Shown here: positions 32,180 through 41,272 of the stretch, piece by piece | Layout of the letters: each line of letters starts with the position of its first letter | Numbering within the stretch: the stretch's first letter is position 1 | Assembly (NCBI RefSeq): GCF_006363895.1 | Contig: NZ_CP040953.1 | DNA from: Methylopumilus universalis | GTDB taxonomy: Bacteria; Pseudomonadota; Gammaproteobacteria; Burkholderiales; Methylophilaceae | Length of the DNA stretch: 64,000 bases | Direction: 5' to 3' (one strand) | The notes under the pieces: generated by a model | Told to the model about the DNA's origin: nothing | What the model saw: only the letters and a program-made list of their open reading frames with translations | Databases searched by the model: none | Position numbers and translations under genes: made by a program

Positions 32180-34195
32180 TTAAATTATAAGTTTTAAAAG
32201 TTCTTGTTGCGAAATAATTTTAAGACCAAGCTCTTGTGCTGTGGTTAATTTACTACCAGCATCTGATCCAGCAACAACATAATCAGTCTTCTTAGAAACG
32301 CTTCCTACAACCTTTCCACCGTTCATTTCAATGATAGATTTTGCTTCTTCACGCGACATGGAAGGCAAGGTGCCAGTTAGTACAAAAGTTTTGGTTGCAA
32401 AAATTCCTGAAGAAGATTTTTTAATATCGTACTTGGGCCAATGAACGCCTAATCCTATCAAGGAATTAATAACTTCCCTGCTCTTGGTTTGTCTAAAAAA
32501 ATCACTGATTGATTTTGCAACTGTAGGGCCAATATCTGGAACAATCTGTAAACTTTCCTCCGTTTGTTTCATAATTTCATCCAGATCACCATAAAAGCCA
32601 GCAAGATCTTTAGCTGTAGACTCGCCTACATTACGGATACCAAGCGCATAGATAAATCGAGGTAGTGATGTTGATTTGCTTTTTTCAATAGCGTCTAATA
32701 AGTTTCGGCTCGACTTTTCTGCCATACGATCAAGGTTAATTAATTGTTCAAGTTTTAACTTAAAAATATCAGGTAACTCATGAATCAAACCTACGGTAAC
32801 TAATTGCTCAACAGATTTATCTCCCAGTCCTTCTATATCCATAGCTTTTCGAGATGCAAAATGAATAATAGATTGTTTTTGTTGTGCAGGACAGACTAGC
32901 CCTCCAGAGCAACGAATGATGGCTTCATCATCAATTCTGACAAGAGCCGAACCACATTCAGGACATTCTGTTGGCATTCTAAATTTCTTAATTGTCTTGG
33001 GCCTTTTATTAATAAGCACCCTTACAATTTCAGGGATCACATCCCCCGCTCTTCGAACGCTTACTATATCTCCAATATGAACATCTTTGCGAGTCATCTC
33101 ATCTTCATTATGAAGGGTTGCATTCGTGACAGTCACTCCACCTACAAAAACTGGTTTCAACCTTGCTACAGGTGTTATAGCACCTGTACGACCAACTTGA
33201 ACATTGATGTCTAAAATTTCAGTTAAGGCTTCTTCTGCAGGAAATTTATGCGCTATAGCCCATCGAGGAGCACGAGATACAAAACCCAGCTCATTTTGAT
33301 AGTTAAACGAATTAACTTTGTATACAACACCATCAATATCATAGGCTAATGCGTTCCTTAGCTTTGATACTTTGTCATAAAAACTTTGCAACCCTTTTAC
33401 ACCTTTAACACTTGTAGACAAATCAGAAATAGGCAAATTAAATTGCTTTAGAAGCTGAATTGTTTGTGTATGAGTTTTTAAATTTAAATTGGGTTCGCAT
33501 ACACCGAGACCATAAGAAAAAAATGTAAGTGGTCTTGTTGCAGTTATCCTTGGGTCAAGCTGCCTTAAACTTCCTGCTGCAGCATTTCTCGGATTTGCAA
33601 ATTGTTTTTCGCCCAAGGACTCCTGTTTTTGATTTAGCAATTCAAAATCTTTCTTAAGCATTAAAACCTCACCCCTTACCTCTAGGAGCTTAGGTGGATG
33701 AATGTAATTTAGTTTGGTTGGTATGGAGCGAATAGTTTTTAAATTATGTGTGACATTTTCCCCTGTATAGCCATCACCACGGGTTGCTCCTTGCACAAAA
33801 ATACCATTCTCGTAAGTAAGTGTGATTGCAAGTCCATCAAATTTTGGTTCAACCGCATACTCAACTTCGTCGATGCCAATATCATCTTTTATGCGCTTAT
33901 CAAAGGCTATAAGCTCATCATCATCGAAAGCATTATTTAAAGACAGCATTGCTTGACGGTGAATGACGCTTTCAAAAGCATCTAGTGCCTTACCCCCTAC
34001 CCTTTGAGAAGGAGAATCAGGCCGAATGAGTTCTGGATTCTCATTCTCTAAATCAACAAGTGACCTAAAAATTTTATCGTATTCAAAATCTGAGATAGAA
34101 GGATTATCTAAAACGTAATATTGATAATCGAATGTGCTTATCTTTTCGATTAGCTCTTGAATTTTATCCTTAATATTTTCTTTATTTGCTTTCAT
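32180..34195 (-). CDS. ligA: NAD+-dependent DNA ligase
   Basis: Seals nicks in replication and repair. 671 residues, standard length. Domain order: Ia, adenylation domain with the nucleotidyl lysine in EPKFDGLAI, OB fold, zinc finger (CPECGSAL and CSGGLVCPAQ), helix-hairpin-helix repeats and a C-terminal BRCT (FVLTGTLPSMSREEAK). ATG starts immediately after the zipA stop. smc-zipA-ligA is the conserved beta/gamma-proteobacterial order. Confidence 0.97.
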   Translation of the reverse strand: MKANKENIKDKIQELIEKISTFDYQYYVLDNPSISDFEYDKIFRSLVDLENENPELIRPDSPSQRVGGKALDAFESVIHRQAMLSLNNAFDDDELIAFDKRIKDDIGIDEVEYAVEPKFDGLAITLTYENGIFVQGATRGDGYTGENVTHNLKTIRSIPTKLNYIHPPKLLEVRGEVLMLKKDFELLNQKQESLGEKQFANPRNAAAGSLRQLDPRITATRPLTFFSYGLGVCEPNLNLKTHTQTIQLLKQFNLPISDLSTSVKGVKGLQSFYDKVSKLRNALAYDIDGVVYKVNSFNYQNELGFVSRAPRWAIAHKFPAEEALTEILDINVQVGRTGAITPVARLKPVFVGGVTVTNATLHNEDEMTRKDVHIGDIVSVRRAGDVIPEIVRVLINKRPKTIKKFRMPTECPECGSALVRIDDEAIIRCSGGLVCPAQQKQSIIHFASRKAMDIEGLGDKSVEQLVTVGLIHELPDIFKLKLEQLINLDRMAEKSSRNLLDAIEKSKSTSLPRFIYALGIRNVGESTAKDLAGFYGDLDEIMKQTEESLQIVPDIGPTVAKSISDFFRQTKSREVINSLIGLGVHWPKYDIKKSSSGIFATKTFVLTGTLPSMSREEAKSIIEMNGGKVVGSVSKKTDYVVAGSDAGSKLTTAQELGLKIISQQELLKLII
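33995..34002 (-). other. KOPS octamer pointing left, towards dif
   Basis: CCCTACCC on the + strand (GGGTAGGG on the - strand), inside ligA and right of dif. Its polarity leads back to the dif-like site. Confidence 0.5.
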
Positions 34196-35218
34196 TTAAG
34201 AAAACAATCTTCGAGCGCATGAGCTTCCAGGGGGAATATTTTTAGCTACCATTTGATTTTCAATTTTTTCAACTTGATATCTAATGCGCTCAATATGGTT
34301 AATATTTAGTTCTTTTTTGTTGGAATCAACTAGCATACATTCAAGTTCTTTTTGAAAATTAGTAATAGATTCCAACATTGCATCAAACGAATCTTTACAG
34401 CTTAAAGTAAGTGGCAGATCCATTTGAAAAAGAATACCTTGAATGTATGGATCAAGATTAAAGCTTAAGGGCTGTTGATTCAAAGAAGTCACTCGAAATA
34501 AAGGGTGCTTATCGCGACCCTTGAAAACATGATAGCCATCTTTATCTACTTTAAAACCATCTACTTTTAATGTTTCAATAAGTTTTTCGTTATCGAACAT
34601 GCCATTATTTTTTGGGATGAGAGTTAAGGTCATCATATGATCAACAAGAGCACAAAATTGATTTAGCTCATTTGCATCTTCTTCAATATTTGCGTGAGAA
34701 AGCCAAATCAGACTACCGTCTAAATCATTCTTGGTTTTCTCTGATAGCATTCTAAATGTTTGTGTGTGTGCTTGTGAAATTGGGCCTTGGCGATCAACCA
34801 GCTGAATAGCTAGAAGTATTTGGTCGAATGAAGCTGAGCCACTTAAGTCACCTGTAGACTGCCATACATCTTCATTTCTACGAATGAAACTATGAGCATT
34901 TGGAAGCTCAACAAAGTCTCTTAGGCTTAATTTAGAAATAGCATGACTTGGTTTGTTAAGTTTTATAAAAGCAATAGCATCGATATCACGATAGATATCT
35001 TGAGGTAAATTTGAAAGTAAATATTTTTCTGAGATGCTTAAATCTTGAACGTAAGGATTTTTTTCTTCTGGACTTAAACCATTTTCATCTCTATATAAAA
35101 AAGAATTTTCTGCATGGTTTTTTTTACGGTACTGGATAAGACGAATCCAGTTAAAAATGATCATAATAAGGATAATTATTACAGCTAGAATCGTCAGGGC
35201 AAACTGAATGTCAGACAT
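34196..35218 (-). CDS. zipA: Cell division protein ZipA
   Basis: Inner-membrane anchor for FtsZ. I place the start at ATG 35218 (340 residues), so that MSDIQFALTILAVIIILIMI begins with the membrane helix expected for ZipA; the in-frame upstream extension runs back into the smc 3' end and adds charged residues. A linker follows and then a C-terminal FtsZ-binding domain (about 200-335). Sequence identity is low, so the name rests on topology and on the position between smc and ligA. Confidence 0.85.
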   Translation of the reverse strand: MSDIQFALTILAVIIILIMIIFNWIRLIQYRKKNHAENSFLYRDENGLSPEEKNPYVQDLSISEKYLLSNLPQDIYRDIDAIAFIKLNKPSHAISKLSLRDFVELPNAHSFIRRNEDVWQSTGDLSGSASFDQILLAIQLVDRQGPISQAHTQTFRMLSEKTKNDLDGSLIWLSHANIEEDANELNQFCALVDHMMTLTLIPKNNGMFDNEKLIETLKVDGFKVDKDGYHVFKGRDKHPLFRVTSLNQQPLSFNLDPYIQGILFQMDLPLTLSCKDSFDAMLESITNFQKELECMLVDSNKKELNINHIERIRYQVEKIENQMVAKNIPPGSSCARRLFS

Positions 35219-35240
35219 GCTTGTAATAAGTCCTGTTAAC

Positions 35241-38200
35241 TTAATTTGCGAGCTCCATCTTCTCGACTTCCTCCAATGACACTTCAACAATTCTTGATAC
35301 ACCAGATTCTTGCATCGTAACACCAATGAGTTGCTGGGCCATTTCCATCGCTATTTTATTATGTGACACGTAAAGAAATTGTGTATTTTTAGACATCTCT
35401 GTAACCATATTTGCAAAGCGAAGTGTATTACTATCATCAAGTGGTGCATCAACCTCATCCATAAGACAGAATGGTGCTGGGTTTAGTTTAAATAAGGCAA
35501 ATACAAGGGCTGTAGCAGTTAATGCTTTTTCTCCACCGGACAATTGACTGATGGTTGTATTCTTCTTGCCTGGGGGCTGGGCTGTAACTTGAATACCTGT
35601 ATCTAAAATCTCTTCGCCTAATAGTTCAAGTTTTGCTTGGCCTCCATTAAAGAGCACTTTAAAAAACTCTGTAAAGTTCTTATTTACTTCATTAAAAGTT
35701 GCGATTAATCTATCCCGCGTTTCTTTATCAATACGTTTTATAGCGTCTTCTAAGGTGTTGCTTGCTGAAGTTAGATCCTCCACTTGACTATCAAGATAAC
35801 CTTTTCTTTCTTTTTCAGAGGTAAGTTCATGAATAGCAGCGAGATTGACAGGACCTAATAAATTAATTTCTTCTTGAAGTTTGTTACAAAACTCTTGCAC
35901 TTCTTTAACGGTTGTTTTGTCTGTGATTGATTCCGAAAGTATCACCTCATCTAATTGCGACTCATTGATCTCATTTTGAAATTGTTCAAATAATAATTTT
36001 GATTCTTGCTCATTCAAGCGAGATTGTTCGAGTTTGTCGCGAATTGGGTGAACTGCTTGTTCAGTTTGTAAGCGCTTTTGTTCACTTTCACGTAGATCAG
36101 TTTCTTTTTGAGCAAGATTATCGCGGGATGCAATAAGGACTTTTTCCCGCCCATCTTTCACCGTAAGTTTTTCTCTTAAACTAGCTTGCAGTGTATCAAT
36201 TTGTTCAGTGTTGATTGAAGCTTTAGCAAGATTTTTTTTATTATTAAGGGAATTATTATCTTCAGATAACAGGGTTACTCTATTATTTAATTCGCCAATT
36301 TTATTATCAATAATTTTTAAATTGAAATGGCTTTCTTGAAGTTGAATTTCTGCTTCGTTGACTTGCTTTCTAGCGCTTTCGTATTCAAATTCATGGTTCT
36401 TTTTAATTTCTTCAGCAGCAGTTCTTTTCTCCAAAAATCTAAGTAAATCACCTTCTAAATTTTGAATAAGGCTCGATTTAGATGTCTTATCTATCTCAAT
36501 TTGAGTCAGTTTCGCCTGCAGTTCATTTTGCTCGCGCGTAATATTGCTATGCTTTTCATTAGCATAAGCAATGCTTTGTTGAATTTTTTCTACTTCAATC
36601 TCTTTTTGATGAAGCTCATTTAAAGCATCTTTCAATTCTTCACTGAACGAGTCTGCCTGCTCTTCATAGTCACTTAATTGGATTTCGGCTTCATTGAGCT
36701 TATTTAATACATCTTTATAATTATTTTCTATAGACGGGAATTTAACCTGAAGCGCTTTGAGTCTCTCTTGGCGGATAAGAATCCCATTGAGGGATGCATC
36801 TTTGCCGTAGAAAGAAACGCTATTTTTAGTAAAAATATCACCTTGTTGGTTAACTAAGAACTCACCCTGCTCTAAATTACCAATGAAATTTTTATAACTT
36901 TCTCCCTTTGGAATAAGATAACAATCCGATAGCCATTCAGATAAAAGATTCATCAAAAGTGGATCGCTAATTTCAATAGCATCCAGAGCGGAATTTAATT
37001 TATTATTTTTTGGCTTGTAAGCATGAGTAGCGTTTAAATTAGCAAGTACCATAGACGCAGGTGGTCTATGAGCTATTGATTCATATTGAGCTAAGATCGC
37101 ATTTAATTTTCCGCCCAGTGCAGATTCGATAGCTGTTACCCAGTCTGTTTTAATCTTGAGCTTTTCCCACAAGCGATTTGAAGTATTTATATTATGCTGA
37201 GAAGTCCAACTTTTAAGACTTTCATTTCCTTGGGTATCATCCTGAATTTGAGCAAGCGTTTTGATCTCACCCTCAATTTGACTTAATTCCTTTTGTATTT
37301 CAATTTGATGCTGTCTTAAAGTATCAATTTCTTCTTCAAGATCGGATGAGAGTGATTTGTTTTCACTTATCTTTTCTTCAATTTTTTCTGCATCTGATCG
37401 CTTGTCATTTAAATCAGTTTCTTTATGTTCAAGCTGAGATTTACCAGACAAATCAATATTGATAATCTCATTATTTAGAAATGAGATACGTGCATTTGTT
37501 TCTTCTTCAGTTTTATGAATAAAGTCTATCGTTGCCTTCTCAAGATTTATTTTTTCTTGCGTTGACTGGAATTGATTTACAGTTTGATTAAATTGTTCTG
37601 ACGATAAAAGATATTGTGCTTCTACTGATTGAATAGATGACTTAAGAGTATTAAAGCTCTCTTCTTTCGCCTTAAAGAGTTCGCTTAATACATCTTTCTC
37701 AATAACTGCTTCTTCAATTTCTTTTGTAAATTTAAGCTGGTCTTCCGAATTCTTAGCAAGATTAGCTTCAATTTCAACCAACTCTTTTTTACTTCGCTCT
37801 AAAAGCTCATTTTGATTTCTAATGTTATTTTCAATATTAGAAACTTCAGAATTGATTTCATAAAAGCTTGCTTGGTTCTTATTGATTTCATCAGAAGCAT
37901 TAATATGAGCTTGTCTTAAATTTTCGACCTCAGCTTCTATCTTTCTTAAAGCTGCGGTTTGCTGTTCTAACTCATTTACAAGCTTTTCAACTTGAGACTG
38001 ATGTTTTTTCCAAACGATACTAGCATCACGTTTTTTTAAAACCCAAACTTGTGCTTGATGAAATTTATGTTTCTCGGTTAATTCGTTATACTTTGTTGCA
38101 ATAACTGCTTGAGATTCAAGCTTTGCAATCTGCTGAATAATTTCATTTACAACGTCCTGAATGCGGCTTAAATTTTCTCGCGTGTCTCTGAGTCTGAATT

Positions 38201-38741
38201 CTGTTTCACGACGACGCTCTTTGTATTTACTAACGCCCGCAGCTTCCTCAAGATAATTTCTTAATTCCTCAGGTTTGGCTTCAATAATTTGTGAGATGGT
38301 ATTTTGGCCGATGATGGCGTACCCTCTTCCACCTAAGCCTGTTCCTAGAAAAAGATCAGCAATGTCTTTACGTCTTACAGCTAAATTATTGATGTAATAG
38401 GTTGAACCCTTTTCTCTTTCGATAACTCGCTTTACAGATATTTCTGCATACTGTGCCCATTCTGTAGGGGCTTTCCCCAAAGAGTTATCAAAAATAAGCT
38501 CTACGCTTGCACGAGAAATCGGCTTACGATTTTCTGACCCATTAAAAATAACGGAATCCATATTTTCACTTCGCATCTCCTTAGCTGAAGACTCACCGAG
38601 AACCCATTTGACAGATTCCATGATGTTGGATTTCCCACACCCATTAGGGCCTACAATGCCGACTCTTTGACCTTGAAGTTGAATAGTGGTGGGATCTACG
38701 AAAGATTTAAAACCGGCTAATTTAAGTTGTATAAGTCGCAC
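35241..38741 (-). CDS. smc: Chromosome segregation ATPase SMC
   Basis: Large condensin subunit that compacts and resolves chromosomes. 1166 residues. Head halves: Walker A GPNGCGKSN at residues 31-39, and ABC signature LSGGEKALTATALVFALF with Walker B APFCLMDEVDAPLDD near the C-terminus. Two long coiled coils flank a hinge around residues 500-640 (GGKLNAILAQ). The start is GTG at 38741 (MRLIQLKLAGFKSF). It is first gene of the leftward run into dif. ScpA/ScpB are not in the window. Confidence 0.96.
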   Translation of the reverse strand: MRLIQLKLAGFKSFVDPTTIQLQGQRVGIVGPNGCGKSNIMESVKWVLGESSAKEMRSENMDSVIFNGSENRKPISRASVELIFDNSLGKAPTEWAQYAEISVKRVIEREKGSTYYINNLAVRRKDIADLFLGTGLGGRGYAIIGQNTISQIIEAKPEELRNYLEEAAGVSKYKERRRETEFRLRDTRENLSRIQDVVNEIIQQIAKLESQAVIATKYNELTEKHKFHQAQVWVLKKRDASIVWKKHQSQVEKLVNELEQQTAALRKIEAEVENLRQAHINASDEINKNQASFYEINSEVSNIENNIRNQNELLERSKKELVEIEANLAKNSEDQLKFTKEIEEAVIEKDVLSELFKAKEESFNTLKSSIQSVEAQYLLSSEQFNQTVNQFQSTQEKINLEKATIDFIHKTEEETNARISFLNNEIINIDLSGKSQLEHKETDLNDKRSDAEKIEEKISENKSLSSDLEEEIDTLRQHQIEIQKELSQIEGEIKTLAQIQDDTQGNESLKSWTSQHNINTSNRLWEKLKIKTDWVTAIESALGGKLNAILAQYESIAHRPPASMVLANLNATHAYKPKNNKLNSALDAIEISDPLLMNLLSEWLSDCYLIPKGESYKNFIGNLEQGEFLVNQQGDIFTKNSVSFYGKDASLNGILIRQERLKALQVKFPSIENNYKDVLNKLNEAEIQLSDYEEQADSFSEELKDALNELHQKEIEVEKIQQSIAYANEKHSNITREQNELQAKLTQIEIDKTSKSSLIQNLEGDLLRFLEKRTAAEEIKKNHEFEYESARKQVNEAEIQLQESHFNLKIIDNKIGELNNRVTLLSEDNNSLNNKKNLAKASINTEQIDTLQASLREKLTVKDGREKVLIASRDNLAQKETDLRESEQKRLQTEQAVHPIRDKLEQSRLNEQESKLLFEQFQNEINESQLDEVILSESITDKTTVKEVQEFCNKLQEEINLLGPVNLAAIHELTSEKERKGYLDSQVEDLTSASNTLEDAIKRIDKETRDRLIATFNEVNKNFTEFFKVLFNGGQAKLELLGEEILDTGIQVTAQPPGKKNTTISQLSGGEKALTATALVFALFKLNPAPFCLMDEVDAPLDDSNTLRFANMVTEMSKNTQFLYVSHNKIAMEMAQQLIGVTMQESGVSRIVEVSLEEVEKMELAN

Positions 38742-38784
38742 AATATTCTTTTATTGAAGTGAAGTAGGTGTTATCTATTAACAG

Positions 38785-38790
38785 TATAAT
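38785..38790 (+). promoter_or_regulatory. Candidate -10 box in the smc/queF divergent spacer
   Basis: TATAAT lies 29 bases before the queF ATG in a 77-bp divergent spacer. No convincing -35 hexamer sits at 16-18 bases, so confidence is low. Confidence 0.3.
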
Positions 38791-38818
38791 AACTTTTTTT
38801 ACTTTCTTATTTTAATCT

Positions 38819-39265
38819 ATGAACGCACTTTCTTTGGGAAAAAAACCAAGCGCAAAACCTACTAAAAAGCTTGAAACTTTCGTTAATCCATGCCCTTCTC
38901 GTGACTTCCATATTCATATGCAAATCCCTGAATTTACGTGTTTATGCCCTAAGACGGGGCAGCCAGACTTTGCGACTTTATATCTTGATTACATTCCCAA
39001 TAAAAAATGTGTTGAGTTAAAAAGTCTTAAGCTTTATATCTGGTCTTTTAGAGATGAAGGCTGCTTCCATGAGGCCGTTACTAATCGAATTTTAGATGAT
39101 TTAGTAAAGGCAACAGAGCCTCGATTTATGCGTCTTCGAGCTGAATTCTTTGTACGTGGCGGTGTCTTTACGAACGTTGTAGCTGAACACAAGAAAAAAG
39201 GTTGGAAGCCTGAGCCTACAATTGACTTAACGCAATTTTCAAAACAATCTAACGCCCGATCCTAA
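38819..39265 (+). CDS. queF: NADPH-dependent preQ0 reductase QueF (unimodular type)
   Basis: Reduces 7-cyano-7-deazaguanine to preQ1 for queuosine tRNA modification. 148 residues, the short single-domain form. The catalytic cysteine lies in FTCLCPKTGQPDF, and the QueF signature ELKSLKLYIWSFRDEG with the following FHE is intact. ATG 38819. queD and queG also occur in this window, so the cell appears to make queuosine de novo. Divergent from smc. Confidence 0.95.
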   Translation: MNALSLGKKPSAKPTKKLETFVNPCPSRDFHIHMQIPEFTCLCPKTGQPDFATLYLDYIPNKKCVELKSLKLYIWSFRDEGCFHEAVTNRILDDLVKATEPRFMRLRAEFFVRGGVFTNVVAEHKKKGWKPEPTIDLTQFSKQSNARS

Positions 39266-39320
39266 AAGGATTGACGCGCCTATCACTAAAACCTAAGATG
39301 GCGTTTTTGATAAATTACCT

Positions 39321-39396
<76 letters not shown>

Positions 39397-39449
39397 AATA
39401 CCTTATATCAAACGCTGTTCTATAGTAGAATAGCACCTTCTTTTCTTAG

Positions 39450-39525
39450 GTCCCCATCGTCTAGAGGCCTAGGACACCTCCCTTTCACGGAGGGAACAGG
39501 GGTTCGACTCCCCTTGGGGACGCCA
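39450..39525 (+). tRNA. tRNA-Glu (anticodon UUC)
   Basis: 76 nt including CCA. Acceptor GTCCCCA pairs with TGGGGAC. The anticodon stem-loop CCTCC-CTTTCAC-GGAGG gives UUC. The T-arm contains GGTTCGACTCC. It reads GAA/GAG codons; its wobble U34 is a substrate class for MnmC-type modification, relevant to the MnmC2 gene at 43228. Confidence 0.97.
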
Positions 39526-39546
39526 ATTACCAAGCTAGCTCATCAA

Positions 39547-39575
39547 TTCAGAGATAGCTTCAAACATGCTAGAAT
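39547..39575 (+). promoter_or_regulatory. Predicted promoter of ppa
   Basis: TTCAGA (39547-39552), a 17-base gap, and TAGAAT (39570-39575) preceded by TGC, that is an extended -10. It lies 30 bases before the ppa ATG, downstream of tRNA-Glu. Confidence 0.45.
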
Positions 39576-39605
39576 CACTTTTTTTAAATTTTCCCATAAA
39601 AACTT

Positions 39606-40136
39606 ATGAGCTTAGATAACGTCCTTCCTGGTAAAGATGTTCCAACACATTTCAACGTCATTATTGAAATTCCCATGAATGCTGATCCAATCAAATATGA
39701 AGTAGATAAAGAGTCCGGTGCGATCTTTGTAGATCGATTTATGGGTACTGCAATGCACTATCCTACTAACTATGGCTACGTTCCCAAAACAATTGCAGGC
39801 GATGGTGACCCTGTGGATGTGCTTGTTGTTACACCATTACCTTTAATTCCAGGCGTCGTTGTGAGTTGTCGCGCTGTTGGCATATTAGATATGGAAGATG
39901 AGCAGGGTCAGGACGCAAAAATTTTAGCAGTTCCTGAAGATAGAATTCTTTCAATCTATTCCCACTGGCAAAAACCTGAAGACATGAATCCTCTGCGCCT
40001 CAATCAAATTCAACACTTTTTTGAGCACTATAAGGATTTGGAAAAAGGTAAATGGGTTAAAGTTAAGGGATGGAAAGGTCCTCAGGATGCTCACAAAGAA
40101 ATTCTCGAAGGCATAGAAAGATACAAAAAGAGTTAG
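39606..40136 (+). CDS. ppa: Inorganic pyrophosphatase (family I)
   Basis: Hydrolyses pyrophosphate to drive biosynthesis. 176 residues, standard for bacterial type I enzymes. The signature DGDPVDVLV with three catalytic aspartates, KYEVDKESGAIFVDRF and YPTNYGYVPKT are present, and KWVKVKGW near the C-terminus. Monocistronic by appearance, ending three bases from a convergent gene. Confidence 0.98.
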   Translation: MSLDNVLPGKDVPTHFNVIIEIPMNADPIKYEVDKESGAIFVDRFMGTAMHYPTNYGYVPKTIAGDGDPVDVLVVTPLPLIPGVVVSCRAVGILDMEDEQGQDAKILAVPEDRILSIYSHWQKPEDMNPLRLNQIQHFFEHYKDLEKGKWVKVKGWKGPQDAHKEILEGIERYKKS

Positions 40137-40139
40137 TTA

Positions 40140-40517
40140 TTAAAATCCATGGCGACCCACAATCTCAGACGGGTCTTCATCTTTAAGAAATACGTATTCG
40201 CCTGTGACATCAATTTCTACCCAGTCACATACCAAAGACAAAGTTTCGAAGTTTTCATCAATGACGCAGCAATCCAGCCACTTTTTTTCGCCATTAATTA
40301 AAATAGCTTGAAAGCCAATTTCTCTCCAAGCATTCACTAAATTTTCCATATCAATAGGATTCGTAGCGCCATCACGAAAGAGGTGTTCATCGTACCAAAC
40401 TCTAGTGCCTAGCGAAGAAGCATGGTCAATCAAGCACTGATCCCATCCGCCAGGATATTTATCTTCTATGGTTGATCTTCGAACAATAAAATTAAAATGC
40501 TCTAATGCAATAGCCAT
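40140..40517 (-). CDS. Conserved hypothetical protein, 125 residues
   Basis: Soluble, acidic, rich in Trp and Asp/Glu; no signal peptide or membrane span. Features include KYPGGWDQCLIDHASSLGTR, a HLFRDGATN segment and LDCCVIDENFETLSLVCDW with a CC pair. I do not recognise a family. The ATG directly abuts the stop of the pseudouridine synthase gene upstream, so the two are probably co-transcribed. Confidence 0.8.
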   Translation of the reverse strand: MAIALEHFNFIVRRSTIEDKYPGGWDQCLIDHASSLGTRVWYDEHLFRDGATNPIDMENLVNAWREIGFQAILINGEKKWLDCCVIDENFETLSLVCDWVEIDVTGEYVFLKDEDPSEIVGRHGF

Positions 40518-41255
40518 TTAAAAATTTTCTTTCTCTTCTAAAAAACGCCACATGCCTGTAGGCAGATCACCAAGTAAAACATTTCCAATTCTCACCCTTT
40601 TTAATCCAGTCACATGAAGCCCAACAAGCTCGCACATTCTTCTAATTTGTCTATTTCGCCCCTCAGTTAAAACAAAGCGCAATTGATCGTCATTTTGCCA
40701 TTCAACTTCAGCATGTTTTAGCTTGTAGCCATCGAGCGAAAGTCCATATCTTAATAACTCCAAACCTTGACTCACTAATTTTCCTTCAACTCGAACTAAG
40801 TATTCTTTTTCGATAACGCTCTGCTCACCAATAATTGTTTTAGCAATTCTTCCATCCTGTGTAAGCACCAATAATCCGGAAGAATCAATATCAAGTCTTC
40901 CAGCTGGAGCTAACCCATCAGTATTAAATCTTGGATTTCGAGACGATTTCTGTTTAGAAACTTGAAAATTATCTTGGGTCACTAGACTGGCGGCAGGCGT
41001 AAAAGCTTTATCGTCATCAAGATGTGAAATATAACCCACGGGTTTATTTAAAATAACGGTAGCTTTGGAAGACTGCTGAATAGCTGCTTGCTTTTTTAAT
41101 TCAACTTTTTGTGATCGGTAAGCGCGTGTACCTAATTCAGTGACAACCTTACCATCAAGCATGACAAGGCCTTGTTCGATATAAGTGTCAGCTTCTCTTC
41201 TCGAACAAAGGCCAAGCTCAGATAGTATTTTTGAAATACGAACAGCTTCTTCCAT
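40518..41255 (-). CDS. rluF: rRNA pseudouridine synthase, RsuA/RluB/RluF family (RluF-like)
   Basis: 245 residues. N-terminal S4 RNA-binding domain (RISKILSELGLCSRREADTYIEQG) and a catalytic domain with the nucleophilic Asp in PAGRLDIDSSGLLVLTQDG. GRNRQIRRMCELVGLHVTGL followed by KRVRIGNVLLGDLP is closest in my reading to RluF, which modifies U2604 of 23S rRNA in E. coli; RluB or RluE are alternatives. It is upstream of the 125-residue unknown gene. Confidence 0.82.
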   Translation of the reverse strand: MEEAVRISKILSELGLCSRREADTYIEQGLVMLDGKVVTELGTRAYRSQKVELKKQAAIQQSSKATVILNKPVGYISHLDDDKAFTPAASLVTQDNFQVSKQKSSRNPRFNTDGLAPAGRLDIDSSGLLVLTQDGRIAKTIIGEQSVIEKEYLVRVEGKLVSQGLELLRYGLSLDGYKLKHAEVEWQNDDQLRFVLTEGRNRQIRRMCELVGLHVTGLKRVRIGNVLLGDLPTGMWRFLEEKENF

Positions 41256-41272
41256 TTATATAAGCTTTATGA

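Noticed and set aside
39258..39303. Possible terminator after queF (ATCCT/AGGAT stem and CGCC/GGCG followed by Ts).
   Set aside because: The stems are only 4-5 bp with either a very short or a long loop; too weak to call.
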